Part shown: piece after piece, positions 56,442-64,000 of the stretch
How positions within the stretch are numbered: the stretch's first letter is position 1
How the letters are laid out: the number at the start of each line of letters is the position of its first letter
Assembly: GCA_036704125.1 (NCBI GenBank)
Contig: DATNQI010000050.1
Coordinates: 34,065-98,064, forward strand
DNA: 64,000 nucleotides
Direction: 5' to 3'
DNA from: Pantanalinema sp.
GTDB taxonomy: Bacteria; Cyanobacteriota; Sericytochromatia; S15B-MN24; UBA4093
Translations under genes and position numbers: made by a program
The notes under the pieces: generated by a model
Databases searched by the model: none
What the model saw: only the letters and a program-made list of their open reading frames with translations
What the model was told of the DNA's origin: nothing

Positions 56442-56935
56442 CTACGTAATTTTCCCTTTGATAAATACGGCTGCACGGGCTGGCGGAAGTTCGGTCTCCA
56501 GCCGAGGAGCGTGACTGATGTCATGGGCTTATGGAAGATAAGCGAAGGCTTTTTGACTGCGGTTTGAAGTCTTGTTGTTTAAAGACCGGCTTGAAACGCC
56601 TTGTATTCAATTTCCCTGAAGCCAAGGTCTGGCTGTCCGAGGATATAGTGAGCAAGCCGAAGATATGGTGAGTACGTAGAAGCGGTGAGCATGAACCGTG
56701 CCCCTATGACTGCGAAAATGCGGCCTGTATTTCGCTAGTATAGGTTGAAGGATGTTGTAAGTCCAAGTGTCAATTATTCGATCGAGTAGGACAATTTATC
56801 GATATTTTTCGGCGAGCAAGACGCATAATTAGGAACAAATAGATCGTAAGTCCTCGCTGTTCCACGTATTGAAGGCGGGGTCTTGTTGTTGAAGGATGGC
56901 AGAGTGCGCTGACCCATGCAGGATCCTAAATGGTG
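56442..56935. other. A/T-rich gene-free region with a 20-bp tandem repeat
   Basis: About 490 bases with no convincing gene on either strand and much lower GC than the surroundings. It contains an imperfect tandem repeat, 56637-56656 and 56657-56676 (units beginning CCGAGGATATAGTGAG and CCGAAGATATGGTGAG). The left part should hold the promoter of the PAS/MCP pair on the minus strand. Confidence 0.45.
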
Positions 56936-57150
56936 GGGTCAAAGGCCGGGCTCAGCGTCTTCCTGGACGACCCGCGCGTGCCGTTCGACAACAACGGGGC
57001 TGAGGGCGCGATGTGAGGGCCCGTGGTGGGGCGAAAGAACCACGACGGCTCGAAATCTCGCCGTGGAACGGAGGTGCGGCGATCTTCTACGCCTTGCGGG
57101 AGTCCGCCAACTCAAAGGCCACAATCCAACCCTACAGCACCGCCCCCGCC
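56936..57150 (+). pseudogene. IS66-family transposase remnant
   Basis: In frame from about 56942 the sequence reads LSVFLDDPRVPFDNNGAEGA, a stop, then GPVVGRKNHDGSKSRRGTEV. A frame change follows and AAIFYALRESAN continues. This is the C-terminal signature of IS66 TnpC (D-N-N-x-A-E-R, G-R-K-N, R-G-x-E-x-A-A). One in-frame stop (57014-57016) and one frameshift break it, and nothing of the N-terminal two thirds remains. Confidence 0.75.
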
Positions 57151-57245
57151 TGCTTCCAGACGGGGACCGACGCGCTCTTACCGAATTTTCCACGTCTGAG
57201 CGGTTCAGCTTTGGGTCATGCCTCACCCCCTCGTAGCTGCTGCGA

Positions 57246-57731
57246 TCAGCCACGGTTCCTGCTTTGGATCGTGATCGTATCGGTCGTGGGATCGTAGGTC
57301 CCGCCCAACCGGGAATTCAGGGGATACGCAGGGCCTGCGATGCCGATCGTCTGGACGTCCGCGCTGAACACCACGAGGTTGGTCCCGTAGGGGGCCACGT
57401 TCAGCCTCATGACCTCGGGCATGTTATCGGGGCCGCCCACCTCGAGGTGCGCCCGGATGCGGCTGCGGATGTCCGTCGCCGGGAGGCCCAGCAAGGCCGC
57501 TCGGGGGGTCGAACTCGTTACGTTGGTCTGGTTCACGCCGGGTTGCAGGATAGGGCGGCTCGTGGGAGAAGTTTGGACGGGTGCTTGGATTGGTGCCAGG
57601 GTTTGAGCGATGTGGCGAGCCGGCACCTGCGCAGCCGAGACCGCCGAGGGCGATCGCGCGCACCCCACCACCCCGAGGCTCAGGCTCAGGATCAGCAGCG
57701 GCAGAGAGGATAGCAACGGGCAGTTACGCAT
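57246..57731 (-). CDS. Lipoprotein of unknown function
   Basis: 161 residues from ATG 57731, preceded by GGAGG. Signal peptide with lipobox VVGC near residue 24, then a Ser/Thr/Pro-rich linker (QAPVQTSPTSRPILQPG) and a small domain (NLVVFSADVQTIGIAGPAYP, YDPTTDTITIQS). No family recognised. It sits between the IS66 remnant and a tRNA fragment. Confidence 0.6.
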   Translation of the reverse strand: MRNCPLLSSLPLLILSLSLGVVGCARSPSAVSAAQVPARHIAQTLAPIQAPVQTSPTSRPILQPGVNQTNVTSSTPRAALLGLPATDIRSRIRAHLEVGGPDNMPEVMRLNVAPYGTNLVVFSADVQTIGIAGPAYPLNSRLGGTYDPTTDTITIQSRNRG

Positions 57732-57937
57732 GGACCCTCCTTCCGGGTGCTCGCTAGAGAGGGCACCCGCGCGGTCCACGGTAGGGGGTGGCCCGAGTCG
57801 GTACAAGCAACGTGCGAGTGATGATCCCGACTTCCTGACGGATCAGGCACTTTGTCGAAGCGATCGGCGCGAAAGCCCCGCCGAATCCCGAGTCGCAACA
57901 CGAGAGAGCCACTCCCGAGTGGAAGTGGCACTCTGCT

Positions 57938-57983
57938 TGGCTCCGTGAGCTGGACTCGAACCAGCGACCCTGGGGATTAGCTC
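57938..57983 (-). pseudogene. 3'-end fragment of a tRNA gene
   Basis: The minus strand contains GGTCGCTGGTTCGAGTCCAG followed by CTCACGGAGCCA: a T-arm with a perfect 5-bp stem (GCTGG/CCAGC) around TTCGAGT, a seven-base acceptor strand TCACGGA, a discriminator G and an encoded CCA. The matching 5' acceptor strand (TCCGTGA) and a proper D-arm are not found in the 72 bases up to the neighbouring gene. This looks like the 3' piece left at an integration site. Confidence 0.45.
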
Positions 57984-58017
57984 TCACCTGCGCATCAAGG
58001 GGCCGGGGCCTTCCTGG

Positions 58018-59949
58018 CTAGTTCGACAGGGCTTCGGTAAGGATCCGGCCCTGGGCCTGGGCCGGGGCGGGGATGCCCATGAGCTTGGCGAGCGTCGGGG
58101 CCACGTCGATGGTCCGGATCGGGGGCAGGACGACCCCCTTCTTCACGCCGGCTCCCACCAGGTAGCAGACGGCGTGCATCGAGCCCCGGCTCGGGTTGAA
58201 CACGTGGCCCCCGCTCGCGAACGGATGACGGTCCACGAAGAGGGAGTCGCCCTGGTGGGCGGCGCTGAAGTACAGCCCCGGCATCAGATCCAGGTAGAGC
58301 TCCCCGCCGTTCGGCCCGCCGAGGCCGAGCGCGGGGTCGGCCTCGCTCGTGGGATAGAAGCCCGTCACTATCGGTCGGTTGGTCTTGGGATCCCGCACGC
58401 CGCGCAGGGTCGTGATCACCTGCGCGAGGACGTCAGGCTCCTCGCCGGGCTTCACGATGCCCCCCTTGCGGCGAACCGAGTTGATCACCACGTAGGCCCC
58501 GTCACTCGGTGCGTACATGGCCTTGGTCCGCGAGAGATCGACCTTGCCCTCGCTGTCCACGGCCAGGAGGCCGGCCTTGCGCAGGGCGACGTTCGGCAGG
58601 AAATCGCGCGACAGCCCCTCCATCCCGTGATCGCTCACGACGGCGAGGACGCCGCGATCGCCCGCCACCTCGCGAGCCGCGCCCAGGAACTCGTCCACGT
58701 ACCCCGCGACGGTCTCCATGTAGCTCCAGAGTCGGGGGCCGACGTCGGGGCGGTAGGCGGCGCTGCTGCTGTCGGCGAGCCCGTACCACATGTGCTCGAT
58801 GCTGTCGGGATAGGGGACGTAGTTGACGATGAGGTCCCAGGGATAGGTCCGGGCGCCGTGGCGCAGCTTCGCGATGCGGCTCTCCATGGCCAGCCGGATG
58901 GTCTCGAGCAGGCGCTCCTCGGCAAGCCCCGTGCCGCCGTCGATCAAGGTGGGGCCGAGCTTGCCATAGGCGTAGAGGTCTTCGGCTCCCTTCGGCACGA
59001 AGCCCCCGGTGGCACGGGCCCAGTCCGCCGCGAGCTCGGGTCGGTTGCTGTTGTCCATGGCGAGCGCGGTGCGGTAAAGGAGCAAGGAAGCGCCGTTGGG
59101 GGCGAGCTCGAAGAGGCGGAAGCGCACCGTGGGGGTCACGTCACCCACGCTCACGGGGATGGGCAGGCTGAACTGCTCGGTGGATCCGGGATGGGGCGCT
59201 CCGGCCTTGACGAGCACCGCTCCGCGCGCGCTCTCCTTGCTGGGGCGGATCTGCATGGTGTCGTAGCCCTGGATCGGATCGGCCGGGTCGTTGTAGATCA
59301 GGCCGTAGAGCGTCGCGGGCCCCACCGGCAGCACGACCTCGTAGGGCGCCTCGCGGCTCGCGGGCAGATCCTTCCAGCCGGAGGCGGGCTTGAAAGAGGC
59401 CGTCGAGCTGAGGATCCACTCGGGCGAAACCTTGCCGGTGTAGCCGTCGAAGAGGGTCATGCGATCGGCGCTGGCTCCGCCGAAGCGCCCCTTGGGACCG
59501 TAGGTCTCGAAGGGCGTCAGGTGGGTGGCCTGGACCGCCAGGGTGCGCTTGCCCGCGCGCGCGGCCGTGACCCAGAGGGGCTCGGCCAGAAGCGCGGTGC
59601 TCTCGAAGCCACGCTGGTGCTCGAGGATGGTGTGCTCGCTTTCGGGCTGCAGGGGGATCTCGTTGCCCGTGATGCCGCTGACGTTGCCGTAGGCGCCCGT
59701 CCAGAGCGAGGCATGGCCTGCTGCCGTCTTGCTGGGGTAGTTGGTGAGGGCGTAATCCGCCTGGACGCCGCTTCGCTTGATCTTCTCGAGGTTCGGCATC
59801 TTGCCCGCGGCCACCAGCTTCTCGAGGAAGCGCTCGCCGCCTCCGTCGAGGGATACGAGCACGACCCTGGCGGGCTCGGCGGCCTGGGCCGGGATCGTGC
59901 CGGCGAGCGCCAGCCAGACGGCGAAAAAGGGAACGAGCGAGCGGCGCAT
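58018..59949 (-). CDS. Secreted alkaline phosphatase-superfamily phosphodiesterase/phosphatase
   Basis: 643 residues. Signal peptide (MRRSLVPFFAVWLALAGTIP, cleaved near AQAAEPA). VVLVSLDGGGERFLEKL provides the first metal Asp, TNYPSKTAAGHASLWTGAYG the nucleophilic Thr, VNYVPYPDSIEHMWYG and VVSDHGMEGL further metal ligands, and HPFASGGHVFNPSRG the last His: the type I phosphodiesterase/nucleotide pyrophosphatase pattern. A beta-rich insertion (about 200-330) resembles that of related secreted phosphatases. The substrate may be nucleotides, phospholipids or phosphate esters in the periplasm. Confidence 0.88.
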   Translation of the reverse strand: MRRSLVPFFAVWLALAGTIPAQAAEPARVVLVSLDGGGERFLEKLVAAGKMPNLEKIKRSGVQADYALTNYPSKTAAGHASLWTGAYGNVSGITGNEIPLQPESEHTILEHQRGFESTALLAEPLWVTAARAGKRTLAVQATHLTPFETYGPKGRFGGASADRMTLFDGYTGKVSPEWILSSTASFKPASGWKDLPASREAPYEVVLPVGPATLYGLIYNDPADPIQGYDTMQIRPSKESARGAVLVKAGAPHPGSTEQFSLPIPVSVGDVTPTVRFRLFELAPNGASLLLYRTALAMDNSNRPELAADWARATGGFVPKGAEDLYAYGKLGPTLIDGGTGLAEERLLETIRLAMESRIAKLRHGARTYPWDLIVNYVPYPDSIEHMWYGLADSSSAAYRPDVGPRLWSYMETVAGYVDEFLGAAREVAGDRGVLAVVSDHGMEGLSRDFLPNVALRKAGLLAVDSEGKVDLSRTKAMYAPSDGAYVVINSVRRKGGIVKPGEEPDVLAQVITTLRGVRDPKTNRPIVTGFYPTSEADPALGLGGPNGGELYLDLMPGLYFSAAHQGDSLFVDRHPFASGGHVFNPSRGSMHAVCYLVGAGVKKGVVLPPIRTIDVAPTLAKLMGIPAPAQAQGRILTEALSN

Positions 59950-59976
59950 GATGGTCCTCCTGGTCGGTGCGTTGCG

Positions 59977-59985
59977 ATTCTAGCA
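59977..59985 (-). promoter_or_regulatory. Extended -10 promoter of the phosphatase gene
   Basis: The minus strand reads TGC then TAGAAT (complement of 59977-59982), identical to the lon element, about 28 bases before the ATG. AGGAGGACC supplies the ribosome site. Confidence 0.55.
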
Positions 59986-60051
59986 CTTCCTTGCGGGCTT
60001 AAGTAGCGCGCGTTACAGTGAGGGGGCGGCTCTTGCGCGACGGAGGTTCCT

Positions 60052-60447
60052 TTGCACACACCCATCGAAGTGGTCGGCGCCATCATCCGGCGCGGCGATC
60101 GCGTCCTCATTGCCCAGCGCCCGCCCGGCAAGCACGAGGCCCTCCTTTGGGAGTTCCCGGGGGGCAAGGTGGAGCCCGGCGAGTCGCCCGAGGCATGCCT
60201 CGCTCGCGAGATCCGCGAGGAGCTCGACGCCGAGATCGCGGTCGGCGCGTATTTCGGGGACGTCCTGCACGACTACGGCGGCCGCCGCATCCACCTGACA
60301 TGCTACTGGGCCACCCTCACGGGGAGTGAACCCCGGGCGATCGAGTGCCACGCGCTCGCATGGGTGAGCGCCTCGGAGCTCGGCGAATACGCCTTCGCGC
60401 CGGCCGATGTCCCTCTGGTCGCGCGCCTCGGGGTGATCCTCGGCTGA
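60052..60447 (+). CDS. Nudix hydrolase, MutT-like (8-oxo-dGTP diphosphatase type)
   Basis: 131 residues from TTG 60052, five bases after GGAGG. The complete Nudix box is [20 protein letters not shown] followed by [26 protein letters not shown] just before it is the MutT-type pattern that recognises oxidised guanine nucleotides. It probably sanitises the nucleotide pool, which suits an aerobe. Confidence 0.88.
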   Translation: MHTPIEVVGAIIRRGDRVLIAQRPPGKHEALLWEFPGGKVEPGESPEACLAREIREELDAEIAVGAYFGDVLHDYGGRRIHLTCYWATLTGSEPRAIECHALAWVSASELGEYAFAPADVPLVARLGVILG

Positions 60448-60469
60448 GCCGTTTCAACCCTCCGTGGGG

Positions 60470-60478
60470 TGGTATGAT
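60470..60478 (+). promoter_or_regulatory. Extended -10 promoter of the acetyl-CoA synthetase gene
   Basis: TGG then TATGAT (60473-60478), identical to the hflX and rnhA elements; the predicted start near 60485 gives a 36-base leader with GGAGGG before ATG 60521. Confidence 0.55.
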
Positions 60479-60520
60479 GGTGCGCGACGAATCGTCGCCG
60501 CATCACGACGGAGGGTCATC

Positions 60521-62470
60521 ATGACGACGGACATCACCAGCCTCCTGCAGGAAGACCGGCGCTTCGAGCCGAGCGAATCCTTCAGCGAAAGCGCGCACAT
60601 CGGGTCCATGGAGCAGTACCTGGCCCTCGTCGCCAAGGCCGAGGCCGACCCCGAGGGGTACTGGGCCGAGCACGCCCAGCGCGAGCTTCACTGGTTCAAG
60701 CCCTGGGATAAGGTCCTCGACTGGCAGCTCCCCTTCGCCAAGTGGTTCGTGGGCGGATCGATCAACGCCTCCTACAACTGCCTGGATCGACACCTGACGA
60801 CCTGGCGCCGCAACAAGGCGGCGATCATCTGGGAGGGCGAGCCCGGCGATCGTCGCACGCTCACCTATCAGCAGCTCCACCACGAGGTCTGCAAGTTCGC
60901 CGGCGTCCTTAGCTCGCTTGGGGTCCGCCAGGGCGATCGCGTCGCCATCTACCTGCCCATGGTACCCGAGGCGGCGGTCGCCATGCTCGCCTGCGCCCGC
61001 ATCGGTGCGATCCACTCGGTCATCTTCGGCGGCTTCTCGAGCGAGGCGATCAAGGACCGCGTCAACGACGCCCAGGCAAGGCTGATCGTGACGGCGGACG
61101 GTTACTACCGCCGTGGATCGGTGGTGCCGCTCAAGTGCAACGTCGACGCGGCCCTGCCCAACACCCCGGGCGTCGAGCACGTGGTCGTGCTCAAGCGAAC
61201 CGGTGACGAGATCCCCATGCTGCCGGGGCGCGACCACTGGTACCACGAGATGATGGAATTCTCCTCGTGCGACGTGCCGGCCGTCCCGCTCGATTCGGAG
61301 CAGCCGCTCTTCATCCTCTACACCTCGGGCACCACCGGCAAGCCCAAGGGCGTCGTCCACACGACGGGCGGCTACCTCCTGGGGGCCGCGCTGACCACCA
61401 AGTGGGTCTTCGACCTCAAGGACGACGACATCTTCTGGTGCACCGCGGACGTGGGCTGGGTCACGGGCCACTCCTACGTGGTCTACGGCCCGCTGGCCAA
61501 CGGGGCGACGGTCTTCATGTACGAGGGCGCTCCCATGTCGCCGTCTCCCGACCGCTACTGGGAGATGATCGACCGCTACGGCATCTCGATCCTCTACACC
61601 GCCCCCACCGCCATCCGCGCCTTCATCAAGGCGGGCGAGCAGTGGCCCACCAAGCACAAGCTCTCGTCGCTGCGCCTCTTGGGTTCGGTCGGCGAGCCGA
61701 TCAACCCCGAGGCCTGGATGTGGTACCGCTCCCTCATCGGCCACGGCAACTGCCCCATCGTCGACACCTGGTGGCAGACCGAGACGGGCGCCATCATGAT
61801 CACCCCCTTGCCCGGCGCCACCCCGACCAAGCCCGGCACGGCGACCCTCCCCTTCCCCGGCATCGCCGTGGACGTGGTGGACAGGGAGGGCAACCCGGTC
61901 GGCGCCAACCAGGGAGGGTACCTGGTGGTCAAGCGTCCCTGGCCGTCGATGATGCGGACCATCTGGGGCGATCCCGGGCGCTTCGAGAAGACCTACTGGT
62001 CCGAGATCCCCGGGATGTACTTCGCCGGCGACGGTGCGCGCCGGGATGAGGACGGCTACTTCTGGATCATGGGCCGGGTGGACGACGTGATCAACGTCTC
62101 GGGCCACCGCCTGGGCACCATGGAGGTCGAGAGCGCCCTGGTAAGTCATCCTTCGGTCGCCGAGGCGGCGGTGGTGGGCCGCCCCGACGAGATCAAGGGG
62201 ACCGGCATCGCCGCCTTCGTCACCCTCCAGACCGGCCAGGCCCCCTCGGAGGCCCTCAAGGCGGCGCTGCGGGATCACGTCGCCAAGGAGATCGGGGCGA
62301 TCGCGAAGCCCGACGACATCCGCTTCACCGACGCCCTGCCCAAGACCCGCTCGGGCAAGATCATGCGCCGCCTGCTGCGCGACATCGCGGCGGGCCGCGA
62401 CGCGCTGGGCGACACGACGACCCTCGAGGACTACTCGGTCCTCGCCAAGCTCCGCGAAGACCAGGACTAG
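60521..62470 (+). CDS. acs: Acetyl-CoA synthetase
   Basis: 649 residues from ATG 60521. [20 protein letters not shown] is the AMP-binding loop, [18 protein letters not shown] and [20 protein letters not shown] the later adenylation motifs, and [13 protein letters not shown] near the end carries the catalytic Lys that can be acetylated. It converts acetate, ATP and CoA to acetyl-CoA. An upstream in-frame ATG (60464) overlaps the promoter and is rejected. Confidence 0.95.
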   Translation: MTTDITSLLQEDRRFEPSESFSESAHIGSMEQYLALVAKAEADPEGYWAEHAQRELHWFKPWDKVLDWQLPFAKWFVGGSINASYNCLDRHLTTWRRNKAAIIWEGEPGDRRTLTYQQLHHEVCKFAGVLSSLGVRQGDRVAIYLPMVPEAAVAMLACARIGAIHSVIFGGFSSEAIKDRVNDAQARLIVTADGYYRRGSVVPLKCNVDAALPNTPGVEHVVVLKRTGDEIPMLPGRDHWYHEMMEFSSCDVPAVPLDSEQPLFILYTSGTTGKPKGVVHTTGGYLLGAALTTKWVFDLKDDDIFWCTADVGWVTGHSYVVYGPLANGATVFMYEGAPMSPSPDRYWEMIDRYGISILYTAPTAIRAFIKAGEQWPTKHKLSSLRLLGSVGEPINPEAWMWYRSLIGHGNCPIVDTWWQTETGAIMITPLPGATPTKPGTATLPFPGIAVDVVDREGNPVGANQGGYLVVKRPWPSMMRTIWGDPGRFEKTYWSEIPGMYFAGDGARRDEDGYFWIMGRVDDVINVSGHRLGTMEVESALVSHPSVAEAAVVGRPDEIKGTGIAAFVTLQTGQAPSEALKAALRDHVAKEIGAIAKPDDIRFTDALPKTRSGKIMRRLLRDIAAGRDALGDTTTLEDYSVLAKLREDQD

Positions 62471-62494
62471 CGCGCCGACCTCAAGGGTGAGGCG

Positions 62495-63154
62495 ATGTCG
62501 CTCGACGGCACGTCACATCGTCCGGGCGAGCGGCGTCTCGCTCGCTGGAGCGGCCCCCTTGAAGTGGGGGCCGCTTTGGCCTTGGCCATGGCCACCGCTC
62601 TCTCGGCCTGGTGCGCCTACCAGTCCAATCTCTGGAGCGGTCAGATGATCAATTCCTACAGCGTGAGCGGGCACACCCGGGCCAGGGCCTCCCTGCTCAG
62701 CGTGCAGGCCCAGCAGATCCAGGCCTCGGACGTGGGGCTGTTCGTGCAGTATGCGGCGGCCATCAGTGAAGGCAACCGTGAGCTCGCCACCTTCCTCTAC
62801 CATCGCTTTCGACCGGAGATGCGGCACGCTGTGACTGCCTGGAACGCCACCAAGCCGATCGTCAACCCGCGCGCGCCCGCGACCCCGTTCGAGATGCCGG
62901 AGTATTCCATCGCGCAGACCAAGCAGTCGGCGGAGCTCGACGCGCGGGCCGAGCGAGAGGCCGAGGAGGCGCGGCGGGCGAACCGCATCAGCGATCGCTA
63001 CGTGCTCTTGACGGTCTTCTTCGCCATGGTGCTGTTCTTCGTGGGCATCGCCGGGAGCTTCTCGTCGCTCCTCGGGCGAATGGCCTTCAATGCCCTGGCG
63101 CTGGGCGTGCTGGTGATCGCGGCCATCAGCATGGTCTTGTTGCCGAGAGCCTGA
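62495..63154 (+). CDS. DUF4337-like membrane protein
   Basis: 219 residues. One hydrophobic segment near the N-terminus (LEVGAALALAMATALSAWCA) with a following AYQSNLWSGQM motif typical of DUF4337, a long helical middle, and two C-terminal helices (YVLLTVFFAMVLFFVGIAGS and NALALGVLVIAAISMVLLP). Function unknown. It follows acs by 24 bases and may share its transcript. Confidence 0.7.
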   Translation: MSLDGTSHRPGERRLARWSGPLEVGAALALAMATALSAWCAYQSNLWSGQMINSYSVSGHTRARASLLSVQAQQIQASDVGLFVQYAAAISEGNRELATFLYHRFRPEMRHAVTAWNATKPIVNPRAPATPFEMPEYSIAQTKQSAELDARAEREAEEARRANRISDRYVLLTVFFAMVLFFVGIAGSFSSLLGRMAFNALALGVLVIAAISMVLLPRA

Positions 63155-63173
63155 CGCAGCCCCGCAGGAAAAA

Positions 63174-63201
63174 GGGTCGGACGGCAGCTGCCGTCCGACC
63201 C
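63174..63201. terminator. Bidirectional terminator
   Basis: A perfect 28-base palindrome (arms 63174-63187 and 63188-63201) flanked by AAAAA on the left and TTT on the right, between the converging DUF4337-like and transaldolase genes. The U-run is better for the minus strand. Confidence 0.8.
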
Positions 63202-63221
63202 TTTGGTCGCCAGAGGGGAGG

Positions 63222-63872
63222 TTAGACCGTCTGAGCGGCCTTCTTCCAGTCGGCCATGAACTTCTCGATGCCGATGTCGGTGAGCGGGTGGTGGAACATC
63301 TGCTTGAGGACCTTGTAGGGCATGGTGCAGACGTCGGCGCCCAGCTTGGCGGCATCCGTCACGTGCATGGGGTGACGGATCGAGGCGACGAGGATCTGGG
63401 TGTCGAAGTCGTAGTTGGAGAAGACCTCGACGATCTCGGCGATGAGGGCCATGCCGTCCTGGCCCTCGTCATCCAGCCGGCCGACGAACGGCGAGATGTA
63501 GGTCGCGCCGGCGCGGGCGGCCAAGAGCGCCTGGTTGGCAGAGAAGACGAGCGTGACGTTGGTCTTGATGCCCTCGGCCTTGAAGACCTTGGCGGCCTTG
63601 AGGCCCTCGATGGTCATGGGCAGCTTGACGACCACGTTGGGATGCCACTTGGCGAACTCGCGGCCCTCGCGGATCATCCCCTCGGCGTCCAGGCTGATGG
63701 CCTCGGCGCTGATGGGGCCGTCGACGATGGCGCAGATCTCGTTGATGACCTGCTTGAAGTCGCGGCCTTCCTTGGCGATCAGGCTCGGGTTGGTGGTGAC
63801 CCCGTCGATTTGCCCCCAGCTGGCGGCTTCGCGGATCTCGTCGATGTTCGCGGTATCAAGAAAGAACTTCAT
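63222..63872 (-). CDS. Transaldolase, small TalC/FSA type
   Basis: 216 residues from ATG 63872 ([20 protein letters not shown]), six bases after [38 protein letters not shown] with the Schiff-base Lys, [20 protein letters not shown] and [11 protein letters not shown] are diagnostic. It transfers dihydroxyacetone units in the pentose phosphate pathway; fructose-6-phosphate aldolase activity is an alternative in this subfamily. A longer upstream frame is rejected because the family starts here. Confidence 0.93.
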   Translation of the reverse strand: MKFFLDTANIDEIREAASWGQIDGVTTNPSLIAKEGRDFKQVINEICAIVDGPISAEAISLDAEGMIREGREFAKWHPNVVVKLPMTIEGLKAAKVFKAEGIKTNVTLVFSANQALLAARAGATYISPFVGRLDDEGQDGMALIAEIVEVFSNYDFDTQILVASIRHPMHVTDAAKLGADVCTMPYKVLKQMFHHPLTDIGIEKFMADWKKAAQTV

Positions 63873-63964
63873 GAATCCTCCGTTATTGGGCATGGCGCGA
63901 CGATGCGCCCCGCTGGCTCCATTGTAGCCGAAGGGACGCACGAAAGGCGAGCGGGTTGAAGGCC

Positions 63965-64000
63965 CTAGTATGTGCCGGCGTAGGAGCCCGCGGCGGTGGT
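63965..64000 (-). CDS. C-terminal end of a gene continuing beyond the window
   Basis: On the minus strand the frame reads [11 protein letters not shown] and a TAG stop at 63965-63967. Only eleven codons are visible, so no product can be named. It would run leftward ahead of the transaldolase gene. Chance open frame is possible. Confidence 0.3.
   Translation of the reverse strand, partial: TTAAGSYAGTY

Noticed and set aside
60464..60520. An upstream start for acetyl-CoA synthetase (ATG 60464).
   Set aside because: It overlaps the predicted -10 box and has no ribosome site; GGAGGG precedes ATG 60521.

Overview
The window is GC-rich and gene-dense, with many ATGA start/stop overlaps and frequent GTG/TTG starts. 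A secretin with type IV pilus (T4P) machinery implies an outer membrane. An alternative complex III (ACIII) plus caa3-type oxidase operon shows aerobic respiration, and a chemoreceptor with an Aer-like PAS protein suggests aerotaxis and motility. ACIII joined to an A2-type oxidase, together with a PilM-PilN fusion and a YjfB-like protein, would fit a deep-branching Gram-negative lineage, for example non-photosynthetic Cyanobacteriota relatives (Sericytochromatia-like) or Myxococcota-like bacteria. I cannot assign the taxon from the sequence alone.

Layout. 0-0.3 kb: truncated EamA transporter. 0.3-10.8 kb: T4P/type II secretion-like locus (four prepilin-like proteins, a PilP-like protein, secretin, PilC, PilB, fused PilM-PilN, PilO, cyclic-nucleotide-binding protein). 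10.9-13.5 kb: small proteins of uncertain role, including a YjfB-like motility protein and a short helical protein resembling type III secretion needle subunits, with strong terminators and a 56-bp tandem repeat. 13.5-15.9 kb: hflX and a YihY/BrkB membrane protein. 15.9-18.3 kb: metQ, metI and metN behind a leader with riboswitch-like folding. 18.4-26.5 kb: rnhA, then lon, clpX, clpP, tig, a PuuD-like amidotransferase and surE. 26.7-28.3 kb: two-domain peptidoglycan hydrolase with no signal peptide. 28.4-34.2 kb: amidoligase cluster (two ATP-grasp proteins, a GCS2-type glutamate-cysteine ligase, an M29-like aminopeptidase) with an intracellular subtilase beside it. 34.3-38 kb: phosphoribosyltransferase, erythromycin-esterase-like protein, rhodanese, DUF5335 protein and dienelactone-hydrolase-like protein. 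38-42.4 kb: two lipoproteins, an esterase and a glycogen-debranching-type glucosidase. 42.4-54.2 kb: a single twelve-gene respiratory operon (actABCDEF, a small membrane protein, sco, coxBACD). 54.3-58 kb: lower-GC stretch with a receptor/PAS pair, a decayed IS66 transposase, a lipoprotein and a tRNA 3'-end remnant. 58-64 kb: phosphodiesterase/phosphatase, Nudix hydrolase, acetyl-CoA synthetase, DUF4337-like protein, transaldolase and the tail of another gene.

How the genes work together. The respiratory operon encodes a quinol-to-oxygen chain: ActB/ActC take electrons from quinol, the ActA and ActE hemes pass them on, CoxB receives them at CuA through a fused cytochrome c domain, and Sco loads copper. 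The nearby receptor/PAS pair could steer cells along redox gradients. tig, clpP, clpX and lon form a proteostasis block. The 28-34 kb cluster looks like a pathway that makes a gamma-glutamyl-type peptide or amide and trims it with its own peptidase. It is the best candidate here for an undescribed system. Next in interest are the needle-like protein, the met leader RNA and the phosphoribosyltransferase/esterase cluster. Several genes share an extended -10 promoter (TGn followed by TATGAT, TAGAAT, TATACT or a close variant).
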